A stretch of DNA of 64,000 bases from Rhizopus arrhizus (Eukaryota; Mucoromycota; Mucoromycetes; Mucorales; Rhizopodaceae): contig JAKZZE010000012.1 of assembly GCA_024220505.1 (NCBI GenBank), positions 1,240,001-1,304,000 of the forward strand. Reading direction: 5' to 3'. Positions within the stretch are counted from its first letter, which is position 1. The number at the start of each line of letters is the position of its first letter. Both the position numbers and the translations under genes were made by a program. The notes under the pieces are model-generated. The model did no database searches. It was not told where the DNA came from and worked only from the letters and a program-made list of their open reading frames with translations. Of the stretch, positions 57,452 to 64,000 are shown piece by piece.

Positions 57452-58717
57452 ATGCTTAGAAATCTCGTTAGTCCTGCTATTGTTAGACCTTTATCTTGCT
57501 CCAAGCTCACTGCTACTCGAGCCTTTTCTACCTCTTTTATTCAAAGACGTATGAAATATTCTTTTTTAAAAAAAAAACGCGACATGAAATAACTTTTTTT
57601 GTATACAGAGGCTGCTTCCACTAATGATGCTAGCTATACTCATATCTTGACCGAAACAAGAGAGAAAGTTGGTTTGATTACCTTGAACCGCCCTAAAGCT
57701 TTGAATGCTTTATGTGGTGACTTGTTTACTGAAGTAAATGATGCTCTTGATAAATATGATGCGGATGAAAACATTGGTGCTGTTGTTATCACTGGTTCTC
57801 AAAAGGCATTTGCTGGTAAAATAAACAACAGATAAGAGAAAGGCACACATGATTCATGTTCTTAATAGCTGGTGCTGACATTAAAGAAATGAAGGATTTC
57901 AAGTTTGTTGATACTTATACAAAGAACTTTTTGGGTCACTGGGCTCATATGACTGATATCAAGAAACCTATCATTGCTGCTGTAAACGGATTTGCTGTAA
58001 GTCTTATCTAAATTATTGTATATGTGACTCATATCCTTTATAGCTTGGTGGTGGTTGTGAATTAGCTATGATGTGTGATGTAAGTTGGCTTGTAATCTAA
58101 ATACACAGATAATAACCTTTTCTTTTTAAGATCATCTATGCTGGTGAAAAAGCTGTTTTTGGTCAACCTGAAATTAAGTTGGGCATCATTCCTGGCGCGG
58201 GTGGTACTCAGCGTCTTATCAAGGCCGTTGGTAAATCCAAGGCTATGGAAATGATCTTGACTGGTTCTGTTAACTTGAATGCTCAAGAAGCTCACCAAGC
58301 TGGTATAGAATAATATGATTACAAGCTATAGAAATACTAAAATATATGGTGTATAGGTCTTGTCAGTAAGGTTTTCCCTGTTGATCAGCTTGTTGATGAA
58401 GCTGTCAAGACTGGTAACGTTATTGCTAACATGAGCCAACCCTCTGTTCAAATGGCCAAGGAAGCTATTAATAAATGTAAGCATAAAAGAATATGAACAG
58501 GAATACATGCAAACTAACACATTGGACCCTGTAGCTTATGAAGTCTCTCTTTCTGCTGGTTTACGTTGGGAACGTATCCTTTTCCAATCCCTTTTCGGAA
58601 CTGTAAGTTTATATTTTCGGAAGTATAATCAAAAGCTCATTATTTTCATAGGCTGATCAAATTGAGGGAATGGGCGCCTTTGCCGAAAAGAGAACTGCCA
58701 AGTTTACCAACAAATAA
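57452..58717 (+). CDS. Enoyl-CoA hydratase, mitochondrial (ECHS1 type)
   Basis: About eight exons, including a very small one, [12 protein letters not shown]. The presequence is [20 protein letters not shown] followed by ARAFSTS. Crotonase motifs: [20 protein letters not shown], oxyanion-hole [31 protein letters not shown] with the first catalytic Glu, and [20 protein letters not shown] with the second. The C-terminal helices read [17 protein letters not shown] and [12 protein letters not shown]. It hydrates 2-trans-enoyl-CoA in fatty acid and branched amino acid oxidation. Length is that of the family. Confidence 0.95.
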
Positions 58718-58780
58718 ATAAACGTTTCATTTCTTTTTACACCTTTTAATGTAATAACATGAGTTGATCTTTTATTAAAA

Positions 58781-59956
58781 TTAAGCAGTGATATTAAGTG
58801 CACGGTCAATGATATGCATAACACCATTATTAAAAAATATATTTGATCGAACAATCTTGGCTGTATTATTTAAGTAGATGAGAGAGCCATTGACAACAGA
58901 GACAGACAGTTTACTGTTATTATTAAAAGTAGTCAAGTTCCATCGTCCGTTAGTGCTGTTTGCATTTTGAGTAAAGTTGGTACTATAGTAAACTCCTTTG
59001 ACAACATGAGAGAGTGCCAGTCGTCGTAGCCTATTGTTACTCATCTTATGGATGTTTAATCTTTTGAACGCTTCATTAGTAGGAGCAAAGATAGTAAACT
59101 ATGATAAAGATTAGGATTGAAGCGAAATAAAATAAGACAAAAACTTACATTAGTAGCATCATTAAGAGCACTGGTTAGTTTTGGATACTTGCGAAGAAGT
59201 GGAGCGAGGTACGATACATTCTTGACTTTAGGAATCACTCTGGATGGCTTCAAAGGCGGGATAAGTACTTTAGAATATTATGTTTAGTACACATCTAGTT
59301 ATTATAAAGAATGAATTACCAGAGTTAATAATGTTAAAATGACCATTCGTAGCTTTCAAGTCTCTCAAAACAACAGTAGAAGAGTCTACGCCATTACCAA
59401 CATTGAATTTGAGATACTTTGCATTTTTAGCTAACCAAGTTTGATTGGTGGCATTTTCAAAAGTAGTGTTTGCTTGAATAAGAAGGGGTAAGCTTAAGTT
59501 TGGTAAGCGATTGACTGTTCTGTCGTTCAATAAAGAATAGACTACACTGACATTACCCTTTGTCAAATTGGTCAACAAGAAGCTATTGTTCACCATATGA
59601 TATTGAAGAATATTCAGTATGCTCAGACTGTGGTAAGTCCAGTTGGCAGGAGGATATTCCCTTTTGGTTTTGATACGATGGACGCTGTTGTACTTTCTGT
59701 AATCATCAAAAATTTTGCCAAAGGCAGCATCGTCAGGAACAAAAACAGTCAAGTTACGAGTACGTTCAGACAAGAGCTGAACAATAGGTTGGTAGCCATT
59801 ATCAGAGTTCAAAAGGTTTATAAATCTTGAAGTTTTGTAAGTAGCGTTTTTTGAGGTCAAAAGTTCAAAGATGGTAGCATTAGTTCCATTACTACCTTGA
59901 GCAAGAACAGTAAAAACACCAAAAAGCGCAATTATAAGATACTTTATGATTTGCAT
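58781..59956 (-). CDS. Secreted protein with two fasciclin (FAS1) domains
   Basis: Three exons; start MQIIKYLIIALFGVFTVLAQ at 59956 (signal peptide; the ATG at 59989 adds eleven residues before it). First FAS1: LLSERTRNLTVFVPDDAAFG, ILQYHMVNNSFLL and LKATNGHFNIINSV. Second: LAPLLRKYPKLTSALNDATN joined to FTIFAPTNEAFKRLN, LALSHVVKGVYYS and NNGVMHIIDRAL. Many N-glycosylation sequons occur (NGTNAT, NLT, NVS). There is no GPI signal, so a secreted or wall-associated adhesion role is inferred. It is convergent with enoyl-CoA hydratase, 63 bp apart. Confidence 0.88.
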
Positions 59957-61588
59957 AATATAAAGTGATATAAAGTAGGACGATACCACATCGTCCTGTG
60001 CTTATTTATATTCTTTTTCTTTTTCTTTTTTTACATGAATTAACTCAACATTTCATAGAATTGTCTTTTTCAGAGAAAATAAGATAAAAATAGATCAAAA
60101 GAGCAGTATGGCATAAAGAAAGAAAATTTATGCTATTTCTCAATGATTTCCTGAATTTTGATTTATTATGTTTAGAATAAAAAAAGAAATTTATTGAAAC
60201 AATTTGATACTACATCATTTACTCCACGGACTGTTTTTGCATTTTCCCCTAAATATACTTGAGTAAATCTGATAGATTACAAGTATTATTTATTCAACAA
60301 AGATATCATGCTTCATCATGGCTTATGCCTTACTTCTTTTTGTTAAGACTATGATTATAAAAGGCAAATGCATTTCATATTTTGTCATGCATTTTGGATG
60401 GATGAGATATATTTTCGATTGGCCCTTTTTTAATTACGTAGAATGGCTTGGTATTTGAAAATTTATTGGAAGCGTCTTGATCTATTTATATTTGATGTTA
60501 ATCGCATCAAGTATAAACGTTTTCATCAAGCCACAGCCAACTTGTTTGGGTGAATACTTTGTAGTAAATGAATATTTACATTGAACCATAGAGTATTTAG
60601 TGCTTTGATATAAACATCATTAGTTTTCCATCAAAGCGTAAATTACTGCCGATCTGTGTATTAAGCTTTTTTTTTTGTCTTATTAGAGAATAGTGGCCTA
60701 TGACGACTGTTTCAATGTATTAAAATTGGGAGAGAAACATACACATACAAAAAGAGAAAAGTTTTGTATCAAGTTTCTTATATAAAAGTATAAATTGTCT
60801 TTGTATCGAATAGTTCACAAGTAGTATCCAATGATCAAGCCATCAATTTTTTTTTTCTCATAATAAAACATCATGCGCTGAAGGGATAAGTTAAAACCTG
60901 AGAATGCGACAAAATAAACTCTTAAGCAAAAAATAGGTTCATATTTAAATCAAGTATTTGGAAATTAAAGCAGTGAGAACTTCTCTGTCCTTTCAACATC
61001 ACTTAATCCTTCCCTGTGTTCTATCCTTTCTTTTTAAACAAGAGTTCACAAGAGAGACATTGAATATCCTCTCTCCCCTCCCCCTTTTTTTTTATTAAAT
61101 CAAATCTAGGGTATTTTCCCTATCAAACTGTTTTTCATATAAAACGAAAGTAGGCTCCGTAAACAAAGTAAGCTATAATACGATTTTACTCTCTTTTGAG
61201 TTCATTTTGAGGTAAATAACGTGATGAGATCATGTATGAAAAAAGGAAAAGAAAACTGACTATTTTACCTGATACAGCACCACATGTTCTATTAAAAAAA
61301 AGCTATTGCTTTTATGCAATGATTAGTTTGTTCTTGGTTGATATTCAAAGCTGTTACACATATTGGAGACTTTTGATTCTTGGCCGCTTTTTTAAGTAAA
61401 TATTTTGTGTGCACGATACTCACATGTACTTGTAAATCCCTTTTTTGTTTTAAAATGGCTGATGATCGTGTGTAACTTTTAAAGTGTTTCCTTATTCCGA
61501 CAGTAAACAGATATGCAAAAATAAATAAAAAATTATTTGTCTTTTTTTTTCTTCTTCTAATCCACTTTTTTTTCCTTATAGAAATATC
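59957..61588. other. 1.6-kb intergenic stretch; no gene seen
   Basis: Promoter side of both the fasciclin and glucoamylase genes. AT-rich, with CT-rich tracts near 61060-61090 and 61540-61580. CCTTATAG shortly before the glucoamylase ATG could be a 5'-UTR intron acceptor. Confidence 0.4.
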
Positions 61589-63056
61589 ATGTTTATAGGT
61601 TATCTATTACTAATACTAGGCATCTTTGGCTTTTATTATTCTATTTATCAAATCAATGGAAGCAGTATCTTTAAAAAGAAAAGTTTACTTGATGATTGGA
61701 TATCAAAGCAAAATATAATCAGTTTCAATTCTATTCTCAAAAATATCAATCCTTCAGGTACACCTCGAGGTTTCGTTGCTGCCTCTCTTTCTACTTCTTA
61801 TCCAGATTATTTTTATACTTGGACTAGAGACGCAGCCCTTGTCGTCCGAGTCCTGTCTGATCTTCCACAAACAGATGACGATATATTAAAGGATTACATT
61901 GACTTTCAAACCCATATACAAAATACGCCAACCGTCTGTCACTGCTTAGGTGAACCTAAATTCAATCCCGACGGGACAGGTTACACAGGATCTTGGGGAA
62001 GGCCACAAAATGATGGTCCTGCTGAAAGAGCCATTACGCTCATCAAGATTGCTAACCGCCTCAAGGATCCTGCTTATATTAGCCAGAAGATTGTTCCCAC
62101 ACTCGAAAAGGATTTAGATTATATATTGCAGGTTTGGGAACAACCATGTTTTGATCTCTGGGAAGAGGTCGACGGTAGTCACTTTTATACTCTGATGGCC
62201 ATGCAAAGAGCTCTTTTGGATGCCTTTGACTTCTTTAATCTTAGTAAATATCGATCCACTGCGTATAGGATTCAGGAGAAAATTGAGAGGTTTTGGTCAT
62301 CAGAGGAAAATTATATTAGGGTGACGCACGAGATACGAGAGGGTGCAAATAAACCTTCTGGTTTGGATGTTTCCGTTTTAATGGCAGTTAATATGTTTGC
62401 AACTACAAAAGAAGGTAATGAAAATAAAAAAGAGCAGGTACATTTGTTTAATCTAATGATACGTTTTTCTTTTAGAATTCTTTACGCCTGGTTCTGACAA
62501 GGTAATCTTTTAAAAATAGTTGATGATTTCTGTTATTCATTTGTAACAGGTCCTTGCTACTGCGGCAGCCATAGAAAAATCATTTTCAAGTATATATCCA
62601 ATTAACAAAAACTTGCAACCAGGTTTAGGGGTTGCCATCGGTCGTTATCCAGAAGATATTTATGATGGATATGGATCATCCAAGGGCAATCCCTGGTTTT
62701 TAACAACCGCTGCTTATGTTGAGCTCTATTACTTGGCCATTAAAGAATGGAAACAGACCGGGCTTCAGATTAATGCAGTCAACAAACCCTTTTTTGAGCG
62801 CTTTCTTCCGATCGATGATCATGATATTTACTATAGCCCTGACAGTCAGCAATTGGAAGAAATCATTCATCTTGTCTCTTTAGAAGCAGATAAATTTTTA
62901 GCTACTATTCAATATCATCAACAGCGCAATGGCTCCATGTCCGAACAGTATAGTCGGTATGATGGATATATGCAAGGCGCAAGAGATTTAACTTGGTCTC
63001 ATGCTGCTTTTATTTCAGCTATAAAAGCAAGAGAAGGAAACCCGATCACTTTTTAA
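61589..63056 (+). CDS. Glucoamylase, glycoside hydrolase family 15, N-terminally anchored
   Basis: Three exons: 61589 to about 62414, a 27-nt-class middle exon (62476-62501, FFTPGSDK) and about 62550-63056; about 450 residues. An N-terminal hydrophobic segment ([20 protein letters not shown]) acts as signal or anchor. GH15 motifs: [40 protein letters not shown] with [28 protein letters not shown] with the general acid region, [30 protein letters not shown] and [20 protein letters not shown] with the base. It releases glucose from starch or glycogen. No starch-binding domain is present, so an intracellular/vacuolar or wall-bound glycogen role like yeast Sga1 is plausible. Confidence 0.93.
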
Positions 63057-63183
63057 TAAAATACTTGTTCTTTTTGTTTATTTCAAATTGTGAGGTCATA
63101 AAAAGTGACCAGTGAGGGTGCTTGTAGTATGAATCTGCATTTTACCCCTTTTTTTCTCCACATCTCTTTTTTATTACTATTTA

Positions 63184-64000
63184 ATGAGCCTCTCCATTGC
63201 AGATGTGTTTGAAGATTACATTGAAAGTAAAAATAAAAAAGTACTACAGCAATACTTACATTAAGTAAACTGTGTAGGTTTACAAAATCTACCTTTTGAA
63301 GTAGACCAAAACATGCAGGAATTAAGAAGGATGGATGACGACTTACAAAGTAAGTATACGTATAAAAGCAGCCTCGTCTTTTTTTTTTTAAATGGCGATA
63401 AGTAGAATATAGAGAAACATATACGAAAAATAAGAAATCGTATATAAAACAATATCGATTATCAAATTCCGTCAATTTGGCACCAGCTCGTTTACAACTT
63501 GAAAAGGAATTCAGGACTGCAATACAAAAGCAAGACCAGAAAATTGAGTTGGCAATGAAAATGTATGATCTTGTCACACGACATATTGAACGACTGGATT
63601 CCCAAGTAATAAAGACTGGTATGAATGAAGCAGATTGGATTCGGTCTACTACTATCTTGAGAAAGGGACCTCCAAACAACAATAGAAAAAGACCTTTATC
63701 TGCAACTGATAGGCCAAGGAAAAAGTAAATAAAAAAATGCTGCCATGAAAATAATACTGAATATTATACAGAATTCATTATTCTTCTTCCTCAAGACCTT
63801 CAATGATAGGTGTCACTACACATGAAACAGAGTCGGATATAAATGAGCCAACTTATTGTTATTGTAACCAGGTATCATTTGGCGATATGATTGCTTGCGA
63901 TAGTGAGAATGTAGGTAAAGCTCTATTCTATAGTATCTTTTTTTATTTATCATTATCAGTGTGAAAGAGAGTGGTTTCATTATGCTTGCGTTGGTCTTGT
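63184..64000 (+). CDS. ING-family chromatin protein with PHD finger, runs off window
   Basis: Five exons in the window, the last open at base 64000. The start [14 protein letters not shown] at 63184 joins [20 protein letters not shown] across an intron ending GTGTAG, then [19 protein letters not shown] and [20 protein letters not shown] with HIERLDSQV: the ING N-terminal domain. A basic Pro/Arg/Lys stretch follows. The PHD finger begins [20 protein letters not shown] and continues [13 protein letters not shown], the ING signature that reads methylated histone H3K4. ING proteins are subunits of histone acetyltransferase or deacetylase complexes. The minus-strand 199-codon frame over this gene is a shadow. 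Confidence 0.94.

Noticed and set aside
63083..63682. 199-codon minus-strand ORF
   Set aside because: It lies antisense to the clearly identified ING gene and is rich in Phe, Cys and Tyr without a motif.

Overview
The window is nuclear DNA of an early-diverging filamentous fungus, most likely a Rhizopus or close relative (Mucorales). It is AT-rich with compact genes and many short introns (about 41-80 nt, gt..ag). It carries an intronless 320-residue L-lactate dehydrogenase that looks like Rhizopus LdhA as I remember it, an MCM1-type MADS-box factor and a glucoamylase. About 29 genes are supported, with one tRNA, one U1 snRNA-like sequence and several decayed mobile or orphan regions. Most genes are split into exons too short to stand as open frames; I joined them by reading splice sites and the family's conserved residues, so exon edges are inferences unless stated.

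Layout. 1-2.4 kb: start of an Rck/Srk1-type kinase (-) and a HEI10/CCNB1IP1 RING protein (-). 2.4-7.5 kb: accessory DNA with a transposase remnant, a frameshifted pseudogene, tRNA-Gln(CUG) and diverged direct repeats. 7.5-11.9 kb: a head-to-head pair, ankyrin-DysF-FYVE (-) and ankyrin-DIL (+). 14.4-15.4 kb: MADS-box factor. 17.9-28 kb: a dense block with TOP3B, secreted EF-hand protein, VPS29, complex I NDUFA5-like subunit, two GPI-type wall proteins, SNU13 and a mercaptopyruvate sulfurtransferase. 28-30 kb: ALMT-like membrane protein carrying a frameshift. 31.6-32.6 kb: lactate dehydrogenase. 33-38 kb: second accessory zone with an ATG-less gene, an orphan gene with no intact 5' end, the U1-like sequence and one copy of an LTR-like repeat. 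38.8-54.3 kb: cytochrome b5, kelch-BTB protein, SUGCT-like CoA-transferase, NUDCD1, Dal5-type permease, type-I-like glutamine synthetase homologue and a MARVEL protein. 56.2-64 kb: CCDC90/MCUR1-like protein, enoyl-CoA hydratase, fasciclin protein, glucoamylase and an ING protein running off the end.

How they relate. Most are independent housekeeping genes: mitochondrial (NDUFA5, enoyl-CoA hydratase, SUGCT, CCDC90), endosomal (FYVE protein, VPS29), RNA processing (SNU13, U1-like) and chromatin or meiosis (ING, TOP3B, HEI10). The permease and the glutamine synthetase-like gene lie in tandem and may serve nitrogen scavenging. I found no dedicated defence or biosynthetic cluster. The most unusual items are the U1-like sequence flanked by direct repeats, a 5-nt and a 10-nt microexon, a GC-AG intron in HEI10, the frameshifted ALMT-like gene, and the orphan sequences around 33-36 kb.
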